Source: JADFUS01 sp964600025
Lineage (GTDB): Bacteria; Bacteroidota; Bacteroidia; Bacteroidales; Rikenellaceae
Length of the DNA: 26,921 nt
Direction: 5' to 3'
Assembly (NCBI GenBank): GCA_964600025.1
Contig: CAZRHJ010000027.1
Span: 1 to 26,921 of the forward strand
Shown here: positions 15,309-23,870 of the stretch, in pieces
How positions within the stretch are numbered: position 1 is the first letter of the stretch
Layout of the letters: each line of letters begins with the position of its first letter
Made by a program: the position numbers and the translations under genes
The notes under the pieces: generated by a model
What the model was told of the DNA's origin: nothing
Databases searched by the model: none
Seen by the model: the letters and a program-made list of their open reading frames with translations, nothing else

Positions 15309-15357
15309 CAAAGAAACTTTTGTTCAAAAACACAACTAAAATATAAAATAAATTAGT

Positions 15358-15365
15358 TACTTTTG
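15358..15365 (+). promoter_or_regulatory. -7 box of the surA-rlmB transcription unit
   Basis: TACTTTTG fits TAnnTTTG and predicts a start near 15372, giving a leader of about 27 nt to the ATG at 15399. A second match at 15388-15395 is too close to the start codon to be used. No clear -33 box. Confidence 0.45.
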
Positions 15366-15398
15366 TAGTTAATTTGAGTGTAACATATACTTTTGCTT

Positions 15399-16292
15399 AT
15401 GTGGATTAAAAATTTCTTTTTAACTTTATTTTTGGTGTGTTCAATGTACAGTTGCACATCATTGAGTTATTATTCAGATAAGTCAAATCCAGTTGTGGCT
15501 GAATTTGGAGAAGAAAAACTCTACTATAAAGATGTTGTAAGCCGTATTACAAACTCAAAAAACCTTCAAGATACAATCCTCTTTATAAATTCCTATGTGG
15601 AGCAATGGCTCAAAACCGAAGTCAAAAAAGAGGAGGCACTCAAACTTTATGACAATTTTGAAAAAGAAGTGGAACAGCTTGTGGCACGTTACCGCAATTC
15701 ACTGCTTACATATAGACTTGAAAATCATTACGGTGCAATGATTGACACCGTGATTGTACCGAGCGAAGCAATAGAATTTTACAACAAAAACCTAAATCAA
15801 TATCGTTTGTCGTCGCCTATTGTAAAGGCTCAACTACTTGTTGTTCCTGCCAATTATAGCAAGAAAAAGGACGTATCAAAAATGTTATATTCATCTCGAA
15901 GTGATGACTACAAAGACTTAGTGTCGCAAGTCGAAAAGGATAATTTAGCATTGTTTGATTTTGGCAGTGATTGGGTTTATTTTTCGGAAGTGATAAAATA
16001 TGCCCCAATCCGAAATATGTCTTATGATAGCTATTTGTCAAAAAGCAATAAAGACGAAATATCTGATGAAGATTATACTTACTACCTTAAAGTACTTGAA
16101 TACAGAAAGTCTGGTGATTATATGCCAATGAGTTTTGTGATTGATGAAATTAACAAAACTATTATAAATTATCGTCGTAAGGCAATCTATGAAAAAAAGG
16201 TAGATAGTATCATCAATCAACAAAAAATCCAAAATAATATAGTTGTAAATCAAATAGATACCCTATTTATTAACAACATTAAAAATAGATAA
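15399..16292 (+). CDS. SurA-like periplasmic lipoprotein without a PPIase domain
   Basis: The 297-aa protein starts MWIKNFFLTLFLVCSMYSC, a lipoprotein signal with Cys near residue 19, so it should be lipid-anchored in the periplasm. After it comes VVAEFGEEKLYYKDVVSRI, the usual N-terminal pattern of SurA/PpiC-type chaperones, and then a helical region. I see no parvulin domain; the rest is helical and charged up to the C-terminus. Proteins of this kind are regularly encoded just upstream of surA in Bacteroidota. It is probably a chaperone for outer-membrane proteins. surA follows after 7 bp. An alternative TTG start at 15393 is less likely than ATG 15399. Confidence 0.72.
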   Translation: MWIKNFFLTLFLVCSMYSCTSLSYYSDKSNPVVAEFGEEKLYYKDVVSRITNSKNLQDTILFINSYVEQWLKTEVKKEEALKLYDNFEKEVEQLVARYRNSLLTYRLENHYGAMIDTVIVPSEAIEFYNKNLNQYRLSSPIVKAQLLVVPANYSKKKDVSKMLYSSRSDDYKDLVSQVEKDNLALFDFGSDWVYFSEVIKYAPIRNMSYDSYLSKSNKDEISDEDYTYYLKVLEYRKSGDYMPMSFVIDEINKTIINYRRKAIYEKKVDSIINQQKIQNNIVVNQIDTLFINNIKNR

Positions 16293-16299
16293 TAGTAAA

Positions 16300-17742
16300 A
16301 TGAAATATAATTTGAAAAAGTATTTAATTATTGTGGTAGTGGCAATGTTTGCTTCTCCACTTTTTGCACAAGAAAATTTGGAGGTAGATTCTACAAAAAC
16401 CAAAATCAATCTTTCAGAACAAAGTTTAGTAGATGAAGTAATTGCAGTTGTTGGCAATAAAGCCATATTTCTGTCGGATATATATACTCAAGAAACTTTG
16501 TGGAAACAACAACGTGGATTGAACCCTAATGCTAAACTATCACAAACTGAGAAATTAAGTATTTTTGAAAATTTATTGACTCAAAAATTATTAGCTATTT
16601 CAGCAATCGCTGACTCTCTGCCTGCTGGTGAGGTTGCTGCGGTTGGTAGAGTAGAGGAGAGAATAAACTCTATGATAGCCCAAGTCGGTTCCCAACAAGC
16701 ACTCGAAGAGATGATGCACACTCCGATTTACTTAATTCGTGAGGCCTTGATGTTCCAAGTTGTTGAAGAAAATTTGGCAAATGCAATGCGTAGAGAGATT
16801 GTCAAAGATGTGGCTATTACACCTCTTGATGTTAAACGATACGTAAAAACTGTTTCGGTAGATAGTTTGGAGATTATACCTCGACAAATAGAATATTCTC
16901 AAATTGTAGTGTTGCCACCGAGTGATTATGACGCAAAACTTAAAGTTAAAGCAGACTTGTTGGAGTTGCGACGTAGAATTGCCGCAGGCGATAGTTTTTC
17001 GGCTTTGGCTCGACTTTATTCCGATGACGTGGCTACTGCCAAACACGGAGGGTTGATGGATTATAGTTTGCTTGACAAATTTGTTGAGCCGTTCAAAGAT
17101 GCAGTGAAAACTCTTAATGTTGGAGGTATTTCAGGTATTGTAGAAACGGAATATGGTTTTCATATTATTAAACTCGAAGACAAACGTAATAATTTATACC
17201 AGTTACGTCATATTTTGATGCGTACTGAGCTTGATGCAGACCAAATGCAGGGAGCTATGACAAAATTAGATTCTATTGCAAACGAAATACGTGATGGTAA
17301 AATAACTTTTGAGGAAGCAGCTGCAAAATATTCTGATGATAAAAAAACTAAATTCACTGGTGGTGAGGTGCTGAACCAACAAACAGTAATGATGATGGGT
17401 GCAAAAGGTCAATCTCCAATGTTCTATGAAGATGAGTTGCAGTATGATGCTCAAGCAGTTTTGAGCCTAAAAGTTGGGGAAATTTCAAATTCTTATGTTT
17501 CTTACGACCCTTTGACTGGTACTCAAATTGTTAAAATAGTTAAGTTAAATGCTGACCACCCAGCACACAAAGCACAAATTGACAAAGATTATACTTATTT
17601 TGAGGATAAAGCAAAGAGTAATGTAATGGATAGCATATTTGATAAATGGATAATAGATAAAATATCTAAAACTTTTATTGTTATACACGAACCTTACAAA
17701 TATTCAAAATTTACTTTGCCTTGGTTGAAGAATGAAAAATAA
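16300..17742 (+). CDS. surA: Periplasmic chaperone/peptidyl-prolyl isomerase SurA
   Basis: The 480-aa precursor has a signal peptide (MKYNLKKYLIIVVVAMFASP, cut after FA near residue 23). An N-terminal chaperone domain begins DEVIAVVGNKAIFLSDI. Two parvulin (PpiC) domains follow: the first about residues 190-290 with SQIVV, FSALARLYSDDVATAKHGG and TEYGFHIIKLE; the second about 295-415 with LRHILMRTEL, ITFEEAAAKYSDD and TGGEV. SurA helps fold beta-barrel proteins on their way to the outer membrane. It sits between a SurA-like lipoprotein gene (7 bp) and the OstA-like gene, which it overlaps by 11 bp. Confidence 0.9.
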   Translation: MKYNLKKYLIIVVVAMFASPLFAQENLEVDSTKTKINLSEQSLVDEVIAVVGNKAIFLSDIYTQETLWKQQRGLNPNAKLSQTEKLSIFENLLTQKLLAISAIADSLPAGEVAAVGRVEERINSMIAQVGSQQALEEMMHTPIYLIREALMFQVVEENLANAMRREIVKDVAITPLDVKRYVKTVSVDSLEIIPRQIEYSQIVVLPPSDYDAKLKVKADLLELRRRIAAGDSFSALARLYSDDVATAKHGGLMDYSLLDKFVEPFKDAVKTLNVGGISGIVETEYGFHIIKLEDKRNNLYQLRHILMRTELDADQMQGAMTKLDSIANEIRDGKITFEEAAAKYSDDKKTKFTGGEVLNQQTVMMMGAKGQSPMFYEDELQYDAQAVLSLKVGEISNSYVSYDPLTGTQIVKIVKLNADHPAHKAQIDKDYTYFEDKAKSNVMDSIFDKWIIDKISKTFIVIHEPYKYSKFTLPWLKNEK

Positions 17743-19906
17743 ACTTAATATATATATTATCGTTTTTGTAATATTGCTATCACCTTTTGCTTTTTCTCAG
17801 CAAAAGGTGACAGTCAATTATACGAGCGACTATACTCATATGATAAAAATTAACGGAGAATCGGTTATGAAACTGGTTGGAAATGTTTATTTTTATCATA
17901 ATGATGCTTTGATTAATTGTGATACTGCATATTATTATTACCAAAAAGATGAGTTTAAAGGACTTTCAAATGTTATTATAAACAAAAAACATTTGCATAT
18001 ATATGGGGATAAAATCATCTATAATAAAAATACAAATATAGCAAAGGTAGAAGCTCCAATTATCAAAATAATTGACTCTGCAACAGTTATGTACACTCGC
18101 AATTTGTTTTACAATACCGAAACATCACTTGCTGAGTTTTATGGTGGTGCAACCGTTACGCATAACGACAATTTGCTTGAATCATCAAAGGGTTTTTATT
18201 CTACCGACAAGCGTTTAGTAATGCTCCGCAATGATGTATCTATCCAAAATCCTGAATACCAAATAAAAACTGACTCTTTGGATTTTTATCTTGATACAGA
18301 GATTGTTGATTATGAGTGTCGTAGTTATATTTGGAAAGAAAACGGAGATTTTTTGCAAGCCGACAAAGGCCAGTATATTTCTCCCCAAAAAATCTTTAAA
18401 TGTTTGAGTAATTCGTACGTATATACTGCCGAACAAGAACTTTGGGCTGATAGTATTAGCTATTATTCGCTTATCAACGAACTTATTTTGAATAAAGATA
18501 TTCAAATACTTGATACCACAAAACGTCTTCTTGCTTTTGGGGATTATGGACAGTATTGGCGTGAAAGCGAAAATGTTTTACTAACAAATCTTCCTTCTGT
18601 TGCAAACTACTTTAAAGACAATCAAGATACGCTTTTTATGCGTAGTGATACACTTTTTATTCGTCCTTTTTTATCTCGTATAGACACTGTTTCGGATAAG
18701 AATATCCCTGATTCTTTGAAACAAATTATGACAGAACAACAGCAAGATATTGCTATTGACTCAACTCTGACAAATAAGTTTAACGAGAAGATTACAGACA
18801 ATAAATTGCCAATTAATGTTATAGACACAACGCAAATAGTTCCTATTGATACACTTAAAATAGACTCCATACAACAAATACAAGATACTCTAACTCCTAA
18901 GCAAGATACTATTGTTGATGTTTCAAAACTTTCTAAAAAAGAATTGAAAGCATATAAAAAACAACAGCGTCAAAAACGAAAATTAGAGCGTAAAGAGAAG
19001 TTTTTGCAGTGGTTGAGAGATGGAGGAATGGAGGTTGTGATTGATACTGTCAATCTCAATGAGCCTAAAACAAACGCCGAAGATGGAGGTGATGATGTAG
19101 GTGGCGAAACACCACAAGTAAAAGATACTACACAGAAATTCATAGACATTAAAAATGAGGCTGATTCATCGGACTATATCATTAGAGGTTTTCACAATAC
19201 AAAAGTGTTTCGCAAAGATATTCAACTTGTTTGTGATTCTCTAATCTATGAATCTGTTGATTCGACTGCCACATTCATTGGCTTGCCAGTGGCTTGGAAT
19301 TCGAGCAATCAAATAATTGCTTCGAGAATTAGAAGTTATATGCAAAACGGCGAATTGTACCGTTCACGTTTGTTTGGTAAACCTATCTTGGCACAGGAAG
19401 TCGAAAAAAACAGATATAACCAAATCAAAGGTGATGTAATGGACGCTATGTTTAGAGATAATGAGTTGTATAGGCTTTTTGTAAATTCGGCATCTCAATC
19501 TATCTACTACAAACAAACAGAAGAAAACGAAGTTGAAGGTTTGATTTATGCAACAAGCGAGAATATGATAATTGATGTGGATAGTTCTGAAATATCTACA
19601 ATTAAACTCTATACCGAAATAGAAACAGTTACTTATCCAATTAACAAAGTGCCTGAGTCGCAAGTGAGAGAGCTTGACGGATTTAAATGGCAGATAGAAC
19701 TAAAACCTACAAAAAAAGATGTTTCGGACAGACAAGTACGCCCTACCTACCGTAGTGAAGCATTGAAAGTCGAAAAACCTACATTCTATATTACAAATGC
19801 AATCGAAAATCAAAAGAAATTGCTGATGGAAAGTGGGCAGTGGCGAGAGCGTAACGAACAGATACCTCTCTCAAAACAGACGTTTAAAGGAATTTTCAAA
19901 GAATAA
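17732..19906 (+). CDS. OstA-like protein (LPS transport family)
   Basis: The 724-aa protein has a signal peptide (MKNKLN, hydrophobic to FAFSQ). Its first 330 residues are built from short beta repeats with a recurring D(S/T)xxYY / xGxVxI pattern, as in the OstA/LptA fold that carries LPS across the periplasm: KLVGNVYFYHNDALINCDTA, EFKGLSNVIIN, AEFYGGATVTHNDNLLESSK. A low-complexity, charged linker (about 330-480, rich in D, T, Q, K) separates a second beta part with TKVFRKDIQLVCDSLIYES and ATFIGLPVAW. This double layout is seen in the large OstA-like proteins of Bacteroidota. It overlaps surA by 11 bp, joining LPS transport with outer-membrane protein folding. rpe follows after 18 bp. Confidence 0.82.
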   Translation: MKNKLNIYIIVFVILLSPFAFSQQKVTVNYTSDYTHMIKINGESVMKLVGNVYFYHNDALINCDTAYYYYQKDEFKGLSNVIINKKHLHIYGDKIIYNKNTNIAKVEAPIIKIIDSATVMYTRNLFYNTETSLAEFYGGATVTHNDNLLESSKGFYSTDKRLVMLRNDVSIQNPEYQIKTDSLDFYLDTEIVDYECRSYIWKENGDFLQADKGQYISPQKIFKCLSNSYVYTAEQELWADSISYYSLINELILNKDIQILDTTKRLLAFGDYGQYWRESENVLLTNLPSVANYFKDNQDTLFMRSDTLFIRPFLSRIDTVSDKNIPDSLKQIMTEQQQDIAIDSTLTNKFNEKITDNKLPINVIDTTQIVPIDTLKIDSIQQIQDTLTPKQDTIVDVSKLSKKELKAYKKQQRQKRKLERKEKFLQWLRDGGMEVVIDTVNLNEPKTNAEDGGDDVGGETPQVKDTTQKFIDIKNEADSSDYIIRGFHNTKVFRKDIQLVCDSLIYESVDSTATFIGLPVAWNSSNQIIASRIRSYMQNGELYRSRLFGKPILAQEVEKNRYNQIKGDVMDAMFRDNELYRLFVNSASQSIYYKQTEENEVEGLIYATSENMIIDVDSSEISTIKLYTEIETVTYPINKVPESQVRELDGFKWQIELKPTKKDVSDRQVRPTYRSEALKVEKPTFYITNAIENQKKLLMESGQWRERNEQIPLSKQTFKGIFKE
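17780..17810 (+). other. Hairpin inside the start of the OstA-like coding region
   Basis: TCACCTTTTGC and GCAAAAGGTGA form a perfect 11-bp stem around a 9-nt loop, 49 nt into the coding region, over the codons of the signal-peptide cleavage site. It may be chance or may affect translation; no T-run follows. Confidence 0.35.
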
Positions 19907-19924
19907 TAATTAAAATAAATAGAT

Positions 19925-20575
19925 ATGAGTCGCATTATTTCTCCTTCGTTTTTATCTTCTGATTTTTTGCAATTAGGCAAAGATGTTGAGATGATTAATG
20001 GCAGCAATGCCGAGTGGTTACACTTAGATGTTATGGACGGAGTGTTTGTTCCAAACATTTCTTTTGGTATGCCAATTATTAAGGCAATTAGACCAGCTAC
20101 AAAAAAAGTTCTTGATGTGCATTTGATGATTGTTGAACCTGACAGACATATCGAAGGTTTTGCAAAAGCAGGAGCAGACTTCTTGACTGTTCACGAAGAG
20201 GCAGTAACTCACCTACACCGTACAATCCAAAATATTCATTCTCACGGAATGAAAGCAGGTGTAGCACTTAATCCTCACACTCCTTTGTGCAATATTGAAG
20301 AGATTGTGGACTTTGCTGATATGGTGCTTTTGATGAGCGTTAATCCTGGATTTGGTGGTCAAAAATTCATTGAGTCTACACTTAACAAAATCTCTCGTCT
20401 AAAAGAAATGATTATCAAACGCAATGCCAATACTTTGATTCAAGTAGATGGTGGAGCAACATTAGACAACGCAAAAATGATTTTTGATGCAGGTTGTGAT
20501 TGTTTGGTTGCTGGAAGTAGTGTGTTTGGTAGTGCAAACCCAACAGAAACAATAGATAAAATGTTGTCTTTGTAA
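19925..20575 (+). CDS. rpe: Ribulose-phosphate 3-epimerase
   Basis: This cytoplasmic TIM-barrel enzyme (216 aa) interconverts ribulose-5-phosphate and xylulose-5-phosphate in the pentose phosphate pathway. Metal ligands are visible: H33 and D35 in WLHLDVMDGVFVPN, H66 in LDVHLMI, and D175 in IQVDGGA. The phosphate-binding loop is VNPGFGGQKF (139-148). The length is normal. It is embedded in a unit of cell-envelope and translation genes, 18 bp after the OstA-like gene and 14 bp before the ABC-F gene. Confidence 0.96.
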   Translation: MSRIISPSFLSSDFLQLGKDVEMINGSNAEWLHLDVMDGVFVPNISFGMPIIKAIRPATKKVLDVHLMIVEPDRHIEGFAKAGADFLTVHEEAVTHLHRTIQNIHSHGMKAGVALNPHTPLCNIEEIVDFADMVLLMSVNPGFGGQKFIESTLNKISRLKEMIIKRNANTLIQVDGGATLDNAKMIFDAGCDCLVAGSSVFGSANPTETIDKMLSL

Positions 20576-20589
20576 TTCGTGTTTTGTAA

Positions 20590-22530
20590 ATGATTTCTAT
20601 AAATAATTTGACTGTTTCTTTTGGTGGTTGGGACTTGTTCCGTGATGTGAGTTTTGATATAAGCGAAAAGGACAGAATTGGTTTGGTGGGTAAAAACGGA
20701 GCAGGAAAATCTACAATTATGAAACTCATAATTGGAGAGAATAATCCTACTTCTGGTGTTGTATCTCGTGCCAAAGACATAGTTGTGGGTTATTTGCCTC
20801 AGCAAATGAAAATGACGGACAATGTGTCTGTTATGAACGAAACTCTAAAAGCGTTTTCAAACCTTAAAGAGTTGAGTGCAGAGGTTGAGAGGTTGCAAAA
20901 TGAATTGACTCAACGTGAAGACTATGAGTCAAAACAGTACATTGATTTGATTGAGAAATTTAATCACGCAAACGACCACTTTCTTATGGTTTCGAGCGAA
21001 AATCCTGTGGCTCAATGCGAAAAAGCCTTGCTTGGACTGGGTTTCAAACGTAGCGATTTTGATAGACCAACTTGTGAGTTTTCGGGTGGTTGGAGAATGC
21101 GTATAGAACTTGCCAAAATTCTTCTTTCAAAACCTGATGCCTTGTTGTTGGACGAACCTACAAACCATCTTGATATTGAGAGTATTTGTTGGTTGGAGAG
21201 CTATTTATCTACCTATAAAGGAGCTGTTTTGTTAATCTCGCACGATAGACGTTTTTTGGATACTGTTACAAACCGAACTGTTGAGATAGTTTTGGGCAAG
21301 ATTTATGACTACAAAGCCTCTTACTCACAGTATTTGGTTTTGCGACAAGAACGAATGCAACAACAACGTGCAGCATACGAAAACCAACAAAAAATCATAA
21401 AGGACACAGAGGATTTTATAGAAAAATTCAGATATAAACCTACTAAATCAAACCAAGTACAGTCCAGAGTGAAAATGCTCGAAAAAATGGAGGTATTGGA
21501 GGTTGATGAAGAGGATTTGAGCAAATTGAATATTAGGTTTCAACCAGCTCCACGTTCGGGAGATATTGTTTTTGAAGCAAAAAATGTTGGAAAATATTAT
21601 GATGATAAGCTAATATTTGATAACTTTGATTTGATTTTGCAGAGAGGCGAAAAAATTGCTTTGGTAGGGCGTAATGGTGAGGGAAAAACAACTTTTGCAA
21701 AAATGCTTGTTGGAGATACCCCAATTACAAATGGCGAAATTAAAGTAGGTCAAAGCGTATCAATAGGATATTATGCCCAAAATCAAGATGATTTGATGGA
21801 CGGTGATTTTACTGTTTTCGATACCTTGGATAGAGTAGCAGTGGGAGATATTCGTACACGATTGCGAGATATTCTTGGTGCATTTTTGTTTAGAGGTGAG
21901 GATATTGACAAAAAAGTCAAAGTCTTGTCTGGTGGAGAGCGTTCACGATTGGCAATGGCTCGTATGATGCTCAAAGAGCATAATCTACTTGTTCTTGACG
22001 AACCTACCAACCATATGGATATTCGTTCAAAAGAAATTCTAAAAGATGCTCTTAAAAAATTTGACGGAACTCTGTTATTGGTTTCGCACGATAGAGAGTT
22101 TTTGGAAGGACTTGCCGACAAAGTATATGAGTTTAGAGATACCAAAGTAAAAGAATATTTAGGGGGTATCGAGGAGTTTTTGGAAAAGAAAAGATTGGAT
22201 AATCTTGAAGAACTTAACCGAAAACAAGACACTAAACGTGAGCAAGAGATTGAGGTTTCGGATAACAAACTTAACTATCTTCAAAAAAAAGAAAAAGACA
22301 AACAAATTCGCAAAATCAAAAATAGTATTGCTCAGTTAGAGGAGCAGATTCAGAGTTTGGAGATTGAGATAGAAGATATGTCTTTGAAAATGTCTGACCC
22401 AGACAAATACGGCATTGATTTGAGTGATAGTTCGCATTTTGAGAATTATTCGGCACTCAAAAACAAACTAAATGCTGTGATGGACGAGTGGGGCGAAAAG
22501 AATGAAGAATTAGACCAATTTGAAAATTAG
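20590..22530 (+). CDS. ABC-F family ATPase
   Basis: The 646-aa protein has two ABC ATPase domains and no membrane segment, as in the ABC-F proteins that act on ribosomes. Domain 1 has Walker A GKNGAGKS (34-41), signature FSGGWRMR (about 163) and LLLDEPTNHLD. Domain 2 has GRNGEGKTT (about 360), LSGGERSR (about 447) and LVLDEPTNHMD. A long charged linker between them contains RYKPTKSNQVQSR. The C-terminal part (from about 540) is a coiled coil rich in K, E and Q, as in Uup-like members. The exact subfamily cannot be told by eye, and drug resistance is not implied. It is followed after 39 bp by rlmB, another ribosome-linked gene. Confidence 0.9.
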   Translation: MISINNLTVSFGGWDLFRDVSFDISEKDRIGLVGKNGAGKSTIMKLIIGENNPTSGVVSRAKDIVVGYLPQQMKMTDNVSVMNETLKAFSNLKELSAEVERLQNELTQREDYESKQYIDLIEKFNHANDHFLMVSSENPVAQCEKALLGLGFKRSDFDRPTCEFSGGWRMRIELAKILLSKPDALLLDEPTNHLDIESICWLESYLSTYKGAVLLISHDRRFLDTVTNRTVEIVLGKIYDYKASYSQYLVLRQERMQQQRAAYENQQKIIKDTEDFIEKFRYKPTKSNQVQSRVKMLEKMEVLEVDEEDLSKLNIRFQPAPRSGDIVFEAKNVGKYYDDKLIFDNFDLILQRGEKIALVGRNGEGKTTFAKMLVGDTPITNGEIKVGQSVSIGYYAQNQDDLMDGDFTVFDTLDRVAVGDIRTRLRDILGAFLFRGEDIDKKVKVLSGGERSRLAMARMMLKEHNLLVLDEPTNHMDIRSKEILKDALKKFDGTLLLVSHDREFLEGLADKVYEFRDTKVKEYLGGIEEFLEKKRLDNLEELNRKQDTKREQEIEVSDNKLNYLQKKEKDKQIRKIKNSIAQLEEQIQSLEIEIEDMSLKMSDPDKYGIDLSDSSHFENYSALKNKLNAVMDEWGEKNEELDQFEN

Positions 22531-22569
22531 TAAATTGGTTTTATAATATAATAATTAACAAAGTATAAT

Positions 22570-23307
22570 ATGGCAGAAAAAAATATAATCTTTGGTGTAA
22601 GACCTGTAATTGAGGCAATCGAAACAGACACACAAATGGAGAGAATTTACCTTAAAAAAGGTATAGATTCGCCAATGGTAAACAAAATTGTCGAATTGGC
22701 TCGTGAACGCAAAATTGCTGTTCAGTACGTACCAATCGAAAAACTTAACAGACTTACACAAAACAATCACCAAGGAGTTATTGCTCAAACTTCTCAGATT
22801 GAGTATGCTGATATTAACGAAGTCTTACAAGATTTGGAACAAACAGACAAAACACCTCTAATCGTCGTGTTGGATAGTGTTACAGATGTTCGAAATTTTG
22901 GTGCAATCTCTCGTAGTGCAGAGTGTGCAGGTGCTGATGCTTTGGTGGTTTCTTTAAAAAACTCTGCCCCAGTAAATGCAGATGCAATAAAATCTTCGGC
23001 AGGTGCTTTGTCTATTATTCCTGTTTGTAGAGTAGGAAGTATTCGTAATACGCTCAAAACTTTCCAATTGTCTGGTATGCAACTTGTAGCAGCGACTGAA
23101 AAATCTGAACAATTACTTTATGATGCAGATTTGTCAAAACCTACTGTTCTTATTATGGGTTCGGAGGACAAAGGTATCTCAAAAGAAGTCCTAAAAATGT
23201 GTGATTGCCAAGTAGCAATTCCTCTTTTGGGCAAAATTGAATCTTTGAACGTTTCGGCAGCGGCAGCAGTAATGTTATTTGAATGTGTTAGACAAAGAAA
23301 AAAATAG
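22570..23307 (+). CDS. rlmB: 23S rRNA (guanosine-2'-O)-methyltransferase RlmB / TrmH family
   Basis: The 245-aa SPOUT methyltransferase has the RlmB plan. An N-terminal L30e-like substrate domain (IIFGVRPVIEAIETD...IYLKKG) is followed by the knotted catalytic domain with motif 1 NFGAISR (109-115), motif 2 MGSEDKGIS (196-204) and motif 3 IPLLGKIESLNVSAAAA (217-233). E. coli RlmB methylates G2251 of 23S rRNA; the same target is likely. It ends the surA-rlmB unit. Its stop codon TAG (23305-23307) is the first three bases of repeat copy H. Confidence 0.88.
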   Translation: MAEKNIIFGVRPVIEAIETDTQMERIYLKKGIDSPMVNKIVELARERKIAVQYVPIEKLNRLTQNNHQGVIAQTSQIEYADINEVLQDLEQTDKTPLIVVLDSVTDVRNFGAISRSAECAGADALVVSLKNSAPVNADAIKSSAGALSIIPVCRVGSIRNTLKTFQLSGMQLVAATEKSEQLLYDADLSKPTVLIMGSEDKGISKEVLKMCDCQVAIPLLGKIESLNVSAAAAVMLFECVRQRKK

Positions 23308-23355
23308 TAATGTCCGCTAAAAACGAAATTCGTACTATTTCTGAAAGATAAAAAA
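23305..23355 (+). repeat. Interspersed repeat, copy H (short remnant)
   Basis: TAGTAATGTCCGCTAAAAAC starts exactly at the rlmB stop codon. GAAATTCG, TACTATTTCTGAAAGATAAAAA follow; the last part matches the body of copies E and F read in this direction (TTTCTGAAAGA). The palindrome is lost. It lies between rlmB and the ridA promoter. Confidence 0.75.
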
Positions 23356-23389
23356 AATAAAAATTATTCGTTTTGTGAATGGTTTTTAT

Positions 23390-23397
23390 TAACTTTG
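23390..23397 (+). promoter_or_regulatory. -7 box of ridA; decides its start codon
   Basis: TAACTTTG fits TAnnTTTG and predicts transcription from about 23404. The upstream in-frame start at 23395 lies inside this box, so the ATG at 23425 is the real start. Confidence 0.55.
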
Positions 23398-23424
23398 CGT
23401 ATTAAATTTTTAAAAATATATACT

Positions 23425-23799
23425 ATGAAAAAAGTAATCGCTTCACCTTTGGCTCCAAAAGCAGTAGGTCCATATTCACAAGCTATTATGGCTGGTGATA
23501 CACTTTATATTTCTGGTCAGTTGCCAGTAGATGCTACAACAGGTACATTTCCTGAAACAATCGAAGAACAAACTGAACAAGCATTAAAAAACACTGGTTT
23601 TATTTTGACAGAGGCTGGTATGACTTATGACAATGTAGTTAAATCTACTGTGCTTTTGAGCGATATGAATGATTTTGCAGCAATGAATGCTGTTTATGCA
23701 AAATATTATTCAAAAGATATGCCTGCAAGAGTTTGCTACCAAGTTGCTAAATTGCCTCTTGGTGTAAAAGTAGAAATTGATTCTATTGCAGTTAAATAA
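23425..23799 (+). CDS. ridA: RidA family reactive enamine/imine deaminase
   Basis: The 124-aa protein is a full-length RidA (YjgF/YER057c) member, which hydrolyses reactive 2-aminoacrylate and related enamines formed by PLP enzymes. The family pattern is complete: GPYSQAI (Y17), LYISGQLPVD, EQTEQALKNTG, STVLLSDMNDFAAMNAVY and PARVCYQVAKLPLGVKVEID with the carboxylate-binding R102 and E117. It has its own promoter and a terminator hairpin at 23821-23854, so it is a single-gene unit. Confidence 0.95.
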   Translation: MKKVIASPLAPKAVGPYSQAIMAGDTLYISGQLPVDATTGTFPETIEEQTEQALKNTGFILTEAGMTYDNVVKSTVLLSDMNDFAAMNAVYAKYYSKDMPARVCYQVAKLPLGVKVEIDSIAVK

Positions 23800-23820
23800 T
23801 CTATTTTAGATTTTGATTTT

Positions 23821-23854
23821 TAATGTTGGGCTATCAAAAAATAGCCCAACATTA
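23821..23854 (+). terminator. Terminator of ridA
   Basis: TAATGTTGGGCTAT and ATAGCCCAACATTA form a perfect 14-bp stem with a 6-nt loop, 21 bp after the ridA stop codon. TATATTTAAA follows, a modest T-run. It separates ridA from the radical SAM gene. Confidence 0.7.
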
Positions 23855-23870
23855 TATTTAAAAAATATAT

